DNA from: Siphonodentalium dalli
Lineage: Eukaryota > Mollusca > Scaphopoda > Gadilida > Siphonodentaliidae
Assembly (NCBI GenBank): GCA_032622095.1
Contig: CP136061.1
Span: 24,184,991 to 24,248,990, forward strand
Direction: 5' to 3'
DNA: 64,000 nucleotides
Below are positions 1 to 13,319 of the stretch, in pieces. The translations under genes and the position numbers were made by a program. Numbering within the stretch: position 1 is the first letter of the stretch; each line of letters opens with the position of its first letter. The notes under the pieces are model-generated. The model did not search any database. It worked only from the letters and a program-made list of their open reading frames with translations, and was not told where the DNA came from.

Positions 1-682
1 TTCAATCGGGGCCGCGCCACATGCCGATGGTTGTCTTAATTTCGGTAATTCGATTAAAGAATTGCCATTACGCAAATATGTCTTAGTCTTTAATTATTTA
101 GCCCAACAGTGGTACCCAGGGAATTGTCGTAAAGTAGGGAGATAGGATATAAAATAAATTTTACGAAGGAAAAGATTTTTATAGACGGTCGACCTTAATA
201 TTGTATCGACCTGCGACCGGGGTCAGCGGTTTAGAAATTTCGAGGTCAAGTGAACATCTGAGCGCCAACCACGAGAAAGTCGGGTACCTTGATTGATTGA
301 TTGTCTTCGTGGTGACGTTGTCGATACCCGACTGCCCATTCAAACGAATTTCGCACAGACCACAAGGTCAATAATTTTTACCCGCCATCCCACCCTTTCA
401 GGTGTGGGCTTCTGCCCCCCCCCTCTTCCTCCAGTGACTGGTTAGTGCTTAGTATGGCACGACCCGGTGCCGTGCCATACCTTTTTTGGTTTAGGCGTGT
501 GGCGTGGTACACCCAGGTTGCATATTGTTCAATCGGGGCCGCGCCACATGCCGATGGTTGTCTTAATTTCGGTAATTCGATTAAAGAATTGCCATTACGC
601 AAATAAGTCTTAGTCTTTAATTATTTAGCCCAACAGTGGTACCCAGGGAATTGTCGTAACGTAGGGAGATAGGATATAAATT
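1..682. repeat. Direct repeat pair, 527-bp period
   Basis: Bases 1-157 recur nearly unchanged at 528-682, so the window opens inside a tandem or terminal direct repeat with a 527-bp period. The intervening 370 bp contain a short hairpin around 452-481 (GTATGGCACG and its complement). No coding potential was seen. It could be a satellite array running in from the left or a terminal repeat of an element; the window edge prevents a decision. Confidence 0.75.
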
Positions 683-1112
683 TCGTTTTATGCGGGAGGG
701 TTGCGCCATGAGTCCAATTCGTGCTCTCCCACTGAAATATCGTCCGAAACTCCACGATTTTCCTGTTTTCCAGACCATAGCTGGACTATCGAACGTGAAT
801 TGTCAAATATCAGCACACACACAAAAATGGAAACATTTTGAGTTGGAGAGCACGAATTAGGTCAAAAGAAGTATCCTAGTGCAAAACAATTTTCTGCCAA
901 TTTATTTTGTTTCTATTTGTTAGCCGAAATTTTCAAAGTCCAGCTGTGGTATTTGACCCTGGCCATGTCTTGTCTTGTAGATTGGCATGTGCAGTTCTCA
1001 TATGGGAGTGACTATAATTATCAAATTTCAGTTCGATCGGTCAGTTAGTACAGCCTGCGCTCTCTATTATCTATTTGTGCCGTGTAAGTGCAAATCTAGT
1101 TTATTTTCATAG
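683..1112. other. Non-coding, with a short inverted repeat
   Basis: The only structure seen is an imperfect inverted repeat: about 24 bases at 711-734 pair with 841-863 around the word AATTCGTGCTCTCC. This may be a small MITE. Nothing else is recognisable. Confidence 0.45.
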
Positions 1113-1114
1113 TA

Positions 1115-3070
1115 CACTGTTAGAACAAATAACGTCGTTTTAACGGTCTGAGACCGCGCAACATCGCTGCCAACATTTGACCGTTAAACATACGGTCAGA
1201 CCGTATCATGTTCCACGGTATAAAACCGTTTAAGTAACTGGCAGACGTAACCAATAACTGTCAGACCGTGGTATTTTTTACCGTTCAGCACCGTTTAATT
1301 AATATCAAGACCGTAACTAATAAAGGTCGACCCAATGGTACAAATCTACACTACCACAAATCTGTCGCGCTTACTATTGCAATATTCAATGCAAAATATT
1401 GCGATACTAAGCGCGCTAAATTTCATACAGACCCGATAGTGTTATATTTATATTAGATATATACTGTGCATATAGTGTACATATAGTGTACATATAGCAT
1501 TTACAACTATAATTATATACATATCTAAAACATTGTCTCTATTTATACTATAAACAATATAGAAGAAGCAATAATTTGATTTAAATGTCACAATTTTGAG
1601 CGCAAGATGTCGCAATATTAAGCGCAAAATATTGAGATATTAAGCCCAAAATATTGCAATAATATCACAAGCGACATGCTTATAAGCGTTTCCACTTGCA
1701 ATATTATTGCGATATTGGGCGCGAAAATTGCGCGCTTAATATACCACTTCTTTTGACAGGTACTGTATATCAATAGCAGCTAGTTGGCATTGGAACATTC
1801 AAGACAACAGCAGATCCCATAATATCTGTGCGCAATGACTTGGCGACAATGTTCTCCTGTAGTCGCACATTTTCCATGAAATTTTAAAGCATGATGCATC
1901 AAACTGTATACTGGTATCACAACCACTTAGTATCAATATCCGTGAGTCAGCCAAAGATAGTTTGATAAGAACATCCAACCAATAGTGTACTCCCGGTAAA
2001 TTGTCGAAATAACTTGACGATAACATGGCGAATTATGACAATGTCTCATATCCACACGTTTCAATGAAAATTGATGAACACAGGATGAATTGGTCCGTGT
2101 AATTGTAAAGTTGGAATTGTAGATATGTGATCATCCGTCACTGTGCGGCGTCAGTTCATTGTTTACGGTGTTGTTGACACGGAAGCTCTTGTGAATTACA
2201 CTGGTGTATGCAGTACATGTACATGTATATCCTCTCTTGTAAATGTACATGCATGTGCTTTGAAACAATCAGATGCATAACACTGCCAACTGGATTGTCA
2301 AGATTCTAATAGTAATAGCTGCTCGTTGAGTTGTTGTTGTTATTATTGTCACTATTGGTTGACATCGAAGCTGGTGTTAATTGTACCTGTATCCTCTTGT
2401 GTCAGTAAATGTGCCAGTGTTTTGATACTAAGTCACAACAATGTCATTTTCAACATCATCACAGAGTCGAATGAAGTCAGACCCCCGATCGTGCCATGAA
2501 TCGATTGGCATCATGATCATGAATCTCTGCTCTCTAATTTAGTGGAAATTGTCAATGATTAAGCCGATTTTCGCAGAATTGAAACGTGTCCGGTTATCAA
2601 AGGAACCGATATCAGACCGTCTCAACAACTGTCCACAATGGAAAAAGTAACAGTTTCCCAAAAAACTATAATTTGCTATTAACTATGCAATGCCAAATAA
2701 AAATGGCGAAAACATTATCTTTGGGCTAAAACGCGAATTTAACTCCGGAATGAGAATAACGTACCGTACTCATAATAATTCGTTCCGACCGCATAACACA
2801 GAATGAATGCCGGATTAATATTACATATTAAATATCAGCAGAGTAAGATTCAGTCATACTGTATGGAATCATTGCCGTATATAATATGGTCGCCGATAAA
2901 TATACTATTGAATTTTGACGGAATGACTTTGAATCACGAAAATATTTAATTTAGACAATTTTCATGGGCACTTAAAATAACGGTATGGGACCGTCAAACT
3001 GATGAAACGGTATGGGACCGTCTATTATGACGGCCCGAAACCGTCGAACCGACAGTAATTTCTAACAGTG
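1115..3070. mobile_element. CACTA/EnSpm-like non-autonomous DNA transposon
   Basis: The ends are perfect 11-bp inverted repeats, CACTGTTAGAA at 1115-1125 and its complement at 3060-3070, flanked by TA on both sides (1113-1114, 3071-3072). Next to each end is an array of short palindromic words of the ACGGT-n-ACCGT type (about 1130-1330 and 2975-3055). A 5'-CACT terminus, a 2-bp TSD and subterminal repeat arrays are typical of the CACTA/EnSpm group; the assignment is inference, since no transposase frame is present. The interior (about 1370-1740) has clustered copies of ATATTGCGATATT/GCGC words in both orientations. The element at 33775-37961 has the same architecture. Confidence 0.65.
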
Positions 3071-3072
3071 TA

Positions 3073-5703
3073 TGCGCGAATTGTCAAGGTACTACCGAGT
3101 TTTGAGTGAATTATGTGATTTTAGAGATGCTTAATATCTAGAATTTGGTAACATTTTAGGAAATGCTGACTCCATCTTCAGTGTTGGGTCATATTCCAAA
3201 TATTAGAGTAGGCAGCGGTCCGCGAATATCCGCTCGACGGAAAACGAAACACACTCTTTAGTTGATGACACGACTTGAAGATGTTTATACTCGATCGTGA
3301 TTCTATCAGTGACATCCATCCCGAAGATTACAATCGAATAAGTTTCCTTGTACTTATTGAGCTCATCGTATCAATATATATATCCGGTGATTGATGTCGG
3401 GAAAGAAGGCGGCGCGACTATAGATCGTTCAGTGTGCGACTCGAGGGGTAGCTGCGACATATATGTGGCCCAGCCGGTGTCACTCTCATTCTATAGCGTT
3501 TGGATAGCTCAGAATTCTGGGGTATTCTGTGTGAATCAAGAAGTGGGGGACTGCGACAACTTCGGTTTACTGCGACGCAATATTTCATTGTGTGACTTTG
3601 ATTATAGAGGTGGGTGGCCAAAACATCTTCGGTTAAGATCGTCCATTGTGTGACTTTTATTCTTGAGGTGGGAAAGCTAAGACATTCTGTGGTAAGCTTC
3701 AACGGATTCGCTGAGGAGTTGTGAGTTCCATATACATATATACATCAAAACTATTTGAAAGGGTTCTTTTGACCAACTTCCTCAACCCTTTCAAATTTGA
3801 ATTTACTGATGAATCCATCAATGGTCAGGTGCACGCTTTGCCAAAATTTCTTGATATTTCAAAATGGATTTTCTCAGCTGTCTGGAATTTCTTTCTGAAA
3901 TTTTGTACAATCGATTATTGTGACACAATTTAATTTAAGAACCATCAACTAGTTGGAAATTATGAACCCATTTAACTTTGATTTTCACTCTTCCGGTACC
4001 AAAAACTTCTATAAGATTTAACGTTTTTAAAAGTGCCGTACATATATGCAGGATGACATCTGAAGATCAAGAAAGGAGACTTAATTTTGTTTGATTCAAA
4101 AATTGACATAATTATTTTTATTTAGAAAGACAACCGGCCATAAATAAGGTTCTATTTTTGAGAATTTATGTCAAGCTTGATGATCAATACAACATAGGGC
4201 TGAGATTAGTTTTAGGTCATATGTTCATAGTCAAATCCCCAGCTGACCAGGGAGTCTATAATACCGTGGCCTGCATGTCTCCCACGTAGCATACGATATC
4301 TATAGCGATGCATTTTTTTTAAATGGTGCGCTCGTTTTAAATATATATATATTTTTTATTTATACGTTTACTCTTTTTTTAACGACACGCCCCTGCGAGA
4401 AATAGTATCGAAACAAAATTGTGCGATATACCGTGGGATGCCAAATTCCAAATAATCACGGAATATTACCACATTTATCCAGAATTTTCACATGCATATT
4501 CGATTTAAATTGCACCCAAAATCCGATTATATATCAACATAATTTCGCTGTTATCGCGGGTTTTTCTCAACAATAACCCCTTTTAACCCGGTATATTCCC
4601 ATTAACATTCTACTTTCTCCCTGGATATTCTCAACACCCCGGGTTAAAGAAAATTAAATCCCATGAGGGGGCATCTCTTCCCCCATACCGGGAATGTGTA
4701 CATGACTATTTCAGGAGAGCTGTCTAAGCCTCATCCTCGTGCATCATTACAGTGCCATTTTTTAGAGATGACTTTGAGATGAGAATCATACATGTATATA
4801 CATAGCACCAAACAATGAAAAAATAGCAGCTCAATTAAACTTTAAATGATAAAGATGGACATGGCCTATTCTAGCGCTGAGATAAATGCAGACATGTTAC
4901 TAAAATCCAATCTTTAAGATCCTGTTGTAAATATTATGCATGAACAGATGTAAATATATGTTTAATGACCATACTCAAAATTGGAACACTATAAACAGCC
5001 AATGTCTCAAAAATCATGCTATTAAAAGCAAAACATATTTACTGGTATATGAAAGAGGTCGAATTAACTATCAAATTGCAATATATTACTTTCTTCCCCT
5101 TGGCTCAAGTAATTGTGTCCTTAATGTTCACGGGAGCCACGGTAAGTATATCGGAATAAAGCTACTTGGCTGTTTGATGCATCCAATTAGACTGGCACGC
5201 ATTTCAAATTTAAAGTCTCATTCATGCTGATTATTACTAAATGTTTAATTATGTCACATGAAACCCCTATTATATAATTAAAAAGCTATTACATATTTCC
5301 TCACTTGTTATGAATAGGCGAGTGCTTCCCACATATCACTTGGCATCGCGCCAAAAACAATGAACGCGCGTCTTTACATTGATTCAGGCGGATTATTTCG
5401 GAAAGCATCGCATGGCACCAACACCGGATAATGCAAAATGACTGCTTTTTTGTTGTACATTAAAGTTAAATGCTTGCCCAACTTCGTTGCACTAACGAAA
5501 CTAGACACAAAAACAAATAGGCAAAGAGGGGGACTATATTTTCCGTCACCAGCCCTAGAGCGCGCAAAACTGTGGTATATACGGTTGTAAAGCGTCTCAA
5601 CCAACGCTGCAAATGTATTGCATTTTGCAGCTTCTTTTAAGGATTTTGATTTGTTAAAAATTAATAAAGCTCTAGTTCTTTTTTTCATATGATATACAAG
5701 ATG
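3073..5703. other. No gene seen; weak 58-bp tandem repeat
   Basis: Degenerate tandem units with a period near 58 bp (word CATTGTGTGACTTT) occur at about 3425-3700. The rest is AT-rich sequence with short T and A runs and no open frame that looks like protein. Confidence 0.4.
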
Positions 5704-5887
5704 TTGGGATATAAGATTTTATGAAATCCTTTTGATAAATTTGATTCACAACTCGACTCGACTCGGTCAAAAGCTCTGAAGTGTTTGGTATGTTTCCACC
5801 TCCGATTTTAAATAAACTTTATCTTATCTAACTTATCTTTGTAAATCAAATTTATCAAAACTCGTATCATAAAATCTTATATCCCAA
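5704..5887. repeat. Imperfect inverted repeat (MITE-like hairpin)
   Basis: Arms of about 48 bp (5704-5751 and 5839-5887, starting TTGGGATATAAGATTTTATG) pair around an 87-bp loop. No clear target-site duplication was found, so its status as an inserted MITE is an inference. Confidence 0.6.
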
Positions 5888-6599
5888 GATAACTCGTTGG
5901 AGATCCTCTATATACTGACCAATTTAAACCAGTGACAATTCGTGCGACATCTTTATGTACTCGGTCGAGTTTAACCAATATAGTCCAGGCACATTAGGCG
6001 TGAATGGGGAAAAGTAAGGAAATAAATCCCGGAAAGCTGATTTTTTTATATTATTTAGGCCATAACATCGCGGATGCGTCACGAAAAGTCCCCTAAAATC
6101 GGAGTTGAGCTTTCGGAGCTAACCAAATTTTTTCATAAAAAAAATATAAACTTATATATTTTTCACAATCATAGGAATAATGGGATGATATAACAATTTT
6201 TCAGCCGAAACAAATACCAAATGTACTCAATATTGTTCAATACACTATTATCGAACCAGAGATACAAATTCAACGGATTTGAATGAATTCCGCAGATATG
6301 GATATAAAATAACATAATGATCCCAAAAAATGACGATTTTTTCAGACAATCTGTATTATTCGATGTCAAATTTCTCGGGCTATTCATTACGTAGGCGCAA
6401 GCAATTTGTTTTAAAAACTGCACAGATATCACTTCTCCAACATAATATGCGGGATTAGCAACTATACCTATGATAAGTGGTCAATACTTGTAAAAACATA
6501 ACCCTACCCCCCAAAACTGGCTCTCGTCACATTTTGCCCTTCCGCTAGTCAAAGTGCTTGTTGTAGAAAACACACCAACTGTGAAAAGGGCGATAAAAG

Positions 6600-7350
6600 C
6601 ATGAAACTTGGCACATATGTTCCTTATACGCTACTGCTCATTTTCACATGTGGCGTCATTTGCAACAGGCTCTTCTTAGCAACGGTTGCTAGGCAACTAC
6701 CCGGCATCGGATTAATGCATATGACTGATATTATACGTGTTCTAACAAACTAAACTACGTCGTGTAGCATGTTTATGGTGAACATATTTGTTGTCAGTTT
6801 TGACCTGACTGACAAATTGCCATATTACTTACTTACAAGGGGTGGCGGTTGCTAGGGACGCACACACAATCTAAAAATGCACATATGACTGATATTATGG
6901 TAGCTTTAACAAACTAAACTACACCTAATAGCACTTTTGTGTTGAAAGCAATTAGAATAGTTGTTGTTAGTGTTGAGATGGGTGAAAAAAATACCATATA
7001 GTTCTTACTTATATGAGTGGTAACTGTTGCCAGGGTCATACCCGAAATACAAACATGCACATATGACTGATATTATGGTAGTATTAACGTTTTTATGGTG
7101 AAAACAATGGCTGAAAAAATACCATATAATTCTTACTTATATGAGTGGTAACTGTTGCCAGGGTCATACCCGAAATACAAACATGCACATATGACTGATA
7201 TTATGGTAGTATTAACGTTTTTATGGTGAAAACAATGGCTGAAAAAATACCATATAATTCTTACTTATATGAGTGGTAACTGTTGCCAGGGTCATACCCG
7301 AAATACAAACATGCACATATGACTGATATTATGGTAGTATTAACGTTTTT
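6600..7350. repeat. Left-arm tandem repeats of the foldback element
   Basis: The word GACTGATATTAT recurs at about 6723, 6889, 7063, 7191 and 7320. The last three units are nearly identical with a period of about 128 bp; the outer ones are about 170 bp apart. Several units carry a GTTGC-C/T-AGG type palindrome (see findings). Confidence 0.8.
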
Positions 7351-7479
7351 ATCGTGAAAACAATTATAAATGTTGTTAGTGTTAGTCTAACCAGAATATG
7401 GGTACACTTATCCGTTGTGGTCCATCAGTTTAGATATCGGGAATTCAAAGTGAGAGTTGAAAAGTTGTTGCTTATATTT

Positions 7480-9000
7480 AATATGAGGCATGGCCATAAT
7501 AGTTATATAAGCCATAGACCCAGACAGCTAGTTATATAATGTAAGTCACGGACCAACTCTACTATATATGAAGAACATAGCTAGGGTCAGCCACCAATAT
7601 GTTAGCCATGGCCCTAGCCACCAATAGTTAGGTTAGGAACCCAGGCACATATATACTCACATGACCCATGTCCATACATATATGCTATGTACGTAGGATA
7701 TGTATAGTCCATGAACCAGACCGCTTCATATAACCATACATGTATGATATCTATGATCATGACCATTACACTGTTACATGGTGCAAATAACCAAGTGCCC
7801 ACAGATAGACCATGTACTAAGATACCATAGACCAAGTCCGATGCACAATAGATTAGTGCACCATGGATTCAAGAACCTATATATGGTATGAACATATGAG
7901 ACAGTTTTATGACAGACCAACCTATATATAGATATTGGACCGATGCCACATAGACGAAAGTTAAGGATGGGGGGGGGGCCCTTATAAATAGCCCATACAC
8001 ATATGGCACTGTAGGTTGGCCATGGACACATATCCATACGTGTAGGCCATGGACCAAGGCCGATATATGTATGCTATATTGAATTATACCCAGGCATAAG
8101 CAGGTGTCTGTCTATATGTAGGATATGGACCCACCCCTTGTACGTGATATATCTTCACTAAAGACCCAGGCAAGTTTAAATAGTGTTAATACACAAGTGA
8201 CTATAATGATGTATGCAGTGATACAGGTGCCTATATGTAGGACATGGACACATGTCCCTAAATAAAAGCTACGGCACCGGCGTTATCAATCATTTCATAG
8301 ATTCACATATATGCTGGTAGGCCATGGACTGATCCACATATATAGGAGACACATGGACCCAATGCCTACGGGTAAGTCCATGCATGTGCATGGATCCACG
8401 TCTCTATATTATATGAATACCGTATACGTACGTCCGTTTTCAGCCATTCGACCAACGCCCTATAGCATGAAGGTCCCTATCGATTGGTCGTGTGCACCAC
8501 CATAGCTTGGCTATGGACCCAGGCTCATATAGGTAGGAAATTGAGACGGGCCACTATGGACAGCCCATGTATCCAGGCTGATTTAGTTATGACAAGACAT
8601 TTATATGTAAAACATGAACCCACCCCATGAATGTACCCCATGACTATCTAGCTAGGTTATAACCACAGCCACGCATACGCTATGGACCCATATGAACACC
8701 ACATGTAGTGCAAATACACAAGTGTCTATAGTTATGTACACATGACATGTACCCAGGCAAATCAATAGAACGAACTCTAAATAGTATATCAATGGCCCAG
8801 GCCCCTTTCTATGACATGGACACATTAGTTAAGACACGTCATTGGATGCTGTTCCTTAGTAACTGTGGGTTGGTAATGGGCCCATGGCTGCCCATGTAAA
8901 TGGGTATTGGTCACCGGTTCCAAAGGATAGTTCATGGTATCTCAATCTGAAATATATAGGCCACGCTCATGTACGAGCTCCTATAGACTTGTAAATGACT
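7480..9000. repeat. Central degenerate minisatellite
   Basis: Short irregular units built on CCATGGACC(C)AGGC and CATATATAGG words fill the centre of the foldback element. Long frames on either strand here have repetitive composition and no domain; they are not called as genes. Confidence 0.6.
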
Positions 9001-9439
9001 CATGACCATGTATTGACATATATGTAGTTATGGCATGGATATGAAAGAAATACAATTAGTTCATACCTTATAGCAACTGGTATGCGGATGCTACCACACC
9101 GTGATAGAGTGTTCTACATGGATGCCATTGTCAAATGTAGTGCGAATGTCGGATTCCATGGAGGGGGGTTCAGGTGGTATCGACATAAATGTGGGTCAAT
9201 ATTTGTATATGTCTCATCAAAATGTATTCCAACAATCGAATCATGGAAGAAACAATAGTAAACTCCACACAGGTATGTGATTCTGATAAAATAACTGAAT
9301 AGTTTGTCAGTTTAAAGAAGATTTGTCAATGGTAGGTGGTTACCTAGCAACAATGAAACCTCAATACCAATTTGCCACACGAGAATGCGTCAGTACACAA
9401 CACAACAACCTTTAGTTATGCATTATTGTCAATATAAGC

Positions 9440-10150
9440 ATAATATGGCATATTATGAAACAATTATATCATGCAAATTTCCCAAAACTCATACCATATC
9501 ATGAAACAGTTATATCAGTTAAATTACCAGAAACTCATACATATGGTATGCTTTCAAATGTGGGTATGTCCATAGCAACCACTACACACCCGTTGTGTAA
9601 CGAATGCGGCAACTTTACTGCCATGTTCACTCTAACAACAATTATAATAATTGTTTTCAATATAAAAATGTTACATGACGTAGTTTTGTTTGTTAAAACT
9701 ACCATAATATCAGCCATGTGTGCATTTTTCGATGTCTGGTATGTCCCTAGCAACCGTTACCAGAAATATATAGTAATTTTAAAGTCGAACCCACACTAAC
9801 AATAAATATTACAATTGGTTCACCATAAAATGATAATGACGTAGTTTATATTAGTTTGTCAAAACTATCATAATATCAGTCAGCTCGGCATTTTTCGATT
9901 TCGGGTATGTCCCTAGCAACCGTTACCACCCCTGTAAGTAAGAACTATGGTAATTTTCCAGCCAGATCTACTCGAACAACAACTAATATTACTTTTACCA
10001 TAAAAATGCTGCATGACGTAGGTTAGATTGTTAAAACTGCCATAATATCAGTCATATTTGTATTTCTTCGATGTGGGATAGTTGCCTAGCAACCGTTGTC
10101 AAGGACGGACCTGCCGCGACGTCTATACATCTGAAAATGATTAATAGTGT
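9440..10150. repeat. Right-arm tandem repeats of the foldback element
   Basis: These are the inverted counterpart of the left-arm units. The word CCATAATATCAG (or a one-base variant) recurs near 9700, 9870 and 10040, a spacing of about 170 bp, with TAGCAACCGTTRCC-type words between. A 114-codon frame at 9455-9799 runs through these repeats and is unlikely to be a gene. Confidence 0.7.
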
Positions 10151-11070
10151 ACAAGGAACCTATGTGCCAAGTTTCATAGTGTTATCACCATTTGTACAAT
10201 TGTTACGTCAAACGCCAGGCTATTATGTGGTATTTTGCCTTTCAGATACTCAACGCCATGGGGTACGTTTTAGGGGGTAGTGTTATGTTTCCGGCTATAA
10301 AATCTTAAAGATGGTGATGGTTCGATATATCTCATCACTTTCCTGTTCTGAACTAACCAATCTTCTAGTATAATGGTTCATATTTTAGCTCATTGTCGTC
10401 TGAATATCTTTACTCGCCCTCTTTTGTTAGGAAAATTTTGAATCACCATGCGATTTATATGCTCTCTTCGCCAATAAATGTCATCACAATTATGGAATAT
10501 CGACTGTTAGTAAGCTCTAGCACCAATTACGCATATCTATCGACACATGCGTCATGATGGACGGGTATGTGTCAAGATTGAGTACATAAATTAGCCTACA
10601 TATGACTGCATTCGCATATGGTCTAATGGAATTCGTCAGAAATTGCACCATTGCGAAAAATCATGATATCTCAAAAAGCTCAACTCGGATTTTAGGGGAC
10701 TTTTGCCAAGTTGTTCATAAACATGTTCTTATTAATCCCTGAAAAATTCAGCTTTCCGGGATTTTTTGCACTAGTGAAACCTAATGTGCCTGGACTAATA
10801 ACTAGTCTGGAGTAGTCGCAAGGCCGAGGTACTTATGCGATTTTTCTTTCGTTATGTTTTCGTTCTGCAATATTATGTTCTAAGGGTCGTATCTCGAAGT
10901 AAAAGAGAAATATATTGCATTTTTGTTCTGTGGATTAAATGTGATAAGCCATCGTTCAGTCCATAACATGACTGTGTTCAGATCTTCGTTGATTTCTGAT
11001 TATAAGCAATTTAGATCAAAATCAGACCCAGTAAGACCCAGTGAGTCATCGGGTAACACCTGGAGCTAAT

Positions 11071-11310
11071 TTTAACCTGATCTGACGAATTAATCTCTTA
11101 TATACCCGCCGGTGGTTTAAACCTAGAGGTTTACGTAGACCAGGTTTAACCTGATCTGACGAATGAATCACTTATATACCTGCCGGTGGTTTAAACCTAG
11201 ATGTTTACGTAGACCACGTTTAACCTGACATGACGAATAAATCACTTATATACCCGCCGGTGGTTTAAACTTCGAGTTTTACGTAGATCAGGTTTAAACT
11301 GGAGGTGACG
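11071..11310. repeat. 74-bp tandem repeat, about 3.2 copies
   Basis: Copies begin at 11071, 11145, 11219 and 11293, marked by TTTAACCTGATCTGACGAAT and a conserved GCCGGTGGTTTAAAC block. Identity between neighbours is high. The flanks 10798-11070 and 11311-11579 hold nothing recognisable. Confidence 0.85.
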
Positions 11311-11579
11311 AATCCGGCCATAAAGTCCTGATCGATGTCAAGAGAACAACACAGAGCGTGCATTGTGTCTACCCTCGTTATAAACAAAGATATCTTTATG
11401 GTCAAGTATAAAGAATGCGCAGAATTGAAAAGCTGGTGTCAGCGTCCGACTCAATAGCATCCGCGTTGAAGTATGCGTATGGCGTTTAACGGCAAGCCAT
11501 AGTCATTCTTGAGTTGACACCACATGTCAACTGTAGTGTTATGGGTGTTTTGAAATGTAGCTAAACACTCCGTGTTCAG

Positions 11580-11766
11580 TTGGAGCTGTCGAATTTACAC
11601 ATCAGATGTCTTCACAAACACCGTGACTAACGTGTACAAGGCGAGTGATACGTGTTTCAATCCACAGAAAGGCAATGGAAGCTTCCAGTTCAATCGATTT
11701 TTTGATACATTTAGTAATACATGCCACTGTTCATCTTTGTGTAATAAAATGTTATCTCGCTGGTGA
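11580..11766 (+). CDS. Candidate terminal exon, cysteine-rich (Ly6-like end?)
   Basis: A frame of about 62 codons follows a possible splice acceptor (GTGTTCAG ending at 11579) and runs to a TGA at 11764-11766. The residues include a spaced cysteine pattern ending in CHCSSLCN, which resembles the C-terminal CxC...LCN signature of Ly6/uPAR-type small secreted proteins. Opposing this: no upstream exon is found, there is no hydrophobic GPI tail after the last cysteine, and short frames are common here. I would not assign a function; it is listed because the cysteine spacing is less random than in its neighbours. Confidence 0.22.
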
Positions 11767-12619
11767 CAAAAGGGGTTTCTGTCAGGTGGGATTCAATTTA
11801 ATATTCAGAGGGATCATATCGTTCCTACGCATATACTAGAGCTGCTTCCCTCTCTCCCATGATCGTATAATGCATGGGGTGCAAGCCTGCTATTAGCTAT
11901 ATGTGGAAAATATATATAGGGGCGATCGTCGGTTTTGTTTTAGGAAACTGGCCATGGTTATAAAAATAAAACATACAATTTTGGTTTTGGTGGCTGTTGG
12001 CGGCTCGTATAAAATATAATATGGTCAATATTGAAGACATTCTGTGCAAATATTTGGACACTAATTAGGTTGAACACCACATTTGATGAACATGTATTTG
12101 TCGGCATTTATACCAAACCTATATAGCCAACATGGGGGTTTGGATAAAGGAACAAACATTGTTAACACTTTTTTGTCTCGCTTTACACTCAACATATATA
12201 GGTATGGCTGCGATATGAGGAACCAAATGGTGTAGTTTACGTTTTTCGAGGTGGCACCATTCGGATCGGGAATGTAAATCCGGGAGGTGAGCACCAAAAC
12301 AATTGTTTCATCGATACTCATATAAACACGTATATAGGCTTCTCTATACATGCTACGATGAAATAATGGTGTAGTTTAAAGACCACAAACATGTTGATGT
12401 CCATGTCAGGAATGGACTGCGGAAGGGGCGCCAAAATTGTATAACAAGTTTGCCGGCTTCATCAAATTTGACGCCCGACGTCAGTATGGGCATCGGGGTA
12501 CCTTCAAATTTATGGAAACGGGATCATCGATAGCATTGATACAAAATACAGAACTCTTCATCCATACTGGTATGTGTGCTTACCAACCGATTGACATAAT
12601 TTATTAACGTTTTGTTTAC
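11767..12619. other. Probable Helitron body, no gene
   Basis: AT-rich sequence leading into the Helitron-like 3' end at 12651-12654. It has words such as CGCCAAAATTGTATAAC but no protein-like frame, and no 5' TC terminus was located with confidence. Confidence 0.3.
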
Positions 12620-12654
12620 ACTTTAACCCGGGCTACGCCGAGCAACCCTGCTAG
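12620..12654 (+). mobile_element. Helitron-like 3' terminus
   Basis: A short GC-rich hairpin (CCCGGGCTACGCCGAGC) is followed about 10 bases later by CTAG at 12651-12654 and then T, the usual Helitron 3' end (hairpin, CTRR, inserted before T). It resembles the better-supported ends at 26846 and 27417. The 5' end is not identified. Confidence 0.5.
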
Positions 12655-13319
12655 TTTCTTATATTTATATAGCTTATTGATGATTTATTCCCACAAAAAG
12701 CTGAGTGTATTCTTATTTATTTTCACAAAATGGCCGATAATTTGAGACTAGCCCACGCAGCACATTAAGTCGGGGTTTCCAAAATATTAGCTACGATCAC
12801 GTGATCGATATAAATAACTGGCTTCAGATGCAATTCGGCTGAACTTTGAAAAGCACGCCCAATTATTCTGATGACCGCTTTTAGTGATTAAGTCAGATTA
12901 GGTCAACAATTTGTAACATCCTGTTCGTGTTACACTCGAGAGATCTCTACATTATTGGGATGTAAACCGGGTGACCCAATTGGCAGTTGACCTAATATGA
13001 TTTAGTGTAACAGACAGACTATGTAAATATTAGTTCTTATACAAACAAGCGACAAAACAATGGGAAAGATATAATGTGTAATTCTAAACTTTATGGTTCA
13101 CAAAGTGTAAAATGTATATAACATGTAGCCGTTTATCAGATGGAAGCACTTGATAGTCATTTTATCCAGTGTGTATATATAATTAATTGTGTGTCTGCTT
13201 TTTTTTTAATATTATATTTTGTTTATTTATAGTGTAGTGGTTTACCGTCTACATCTCGCTTTTTACTGTTGTGTGTAAAAATGTTAGCAAGTATAATTAG
13301 TTTACAAATTCCGATGGTT
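12655..13319. other. Nothing recognised
   Basis: AT-rich, with a T run near 13200. It includes a TCACGTGA palindrome just upstream near 12797, but no gene or element was identified. Confidence 0.4.

Larger units (their letters stand above)
5981..10797. mobile_element. 4.8-kb foldback DNA element
   Basis: The termini are perfect 18-bp inverted repeats (TAGTCCAGGCACATTAGG at 5981-5998, complement at 10780-10797), flanked by ATA on both sides (5978-5980, 10798-10800), a likely 3-bp TSD. Inverted similarity continues inward at lower identity: about 150 bp of terminal region, then tandem units of roughly 130-170 bp in each arm (left about 6600-7380, right about 9440-10150). The middle (about 7480-9000) is a degenerate minisatellite rich in CCATGGACC words. 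Open frames inside are by-products of these repeats. No transposase is visible, so it is non-autonomous and its superfamily is undetermined. Confidence 0.75.

Noticed and set aside
7614-8505. Frames with WSMDY-like repeats
   Set aside because: They lie in the degenerate CCATGGACC minisatellite and have low-complexity composition.
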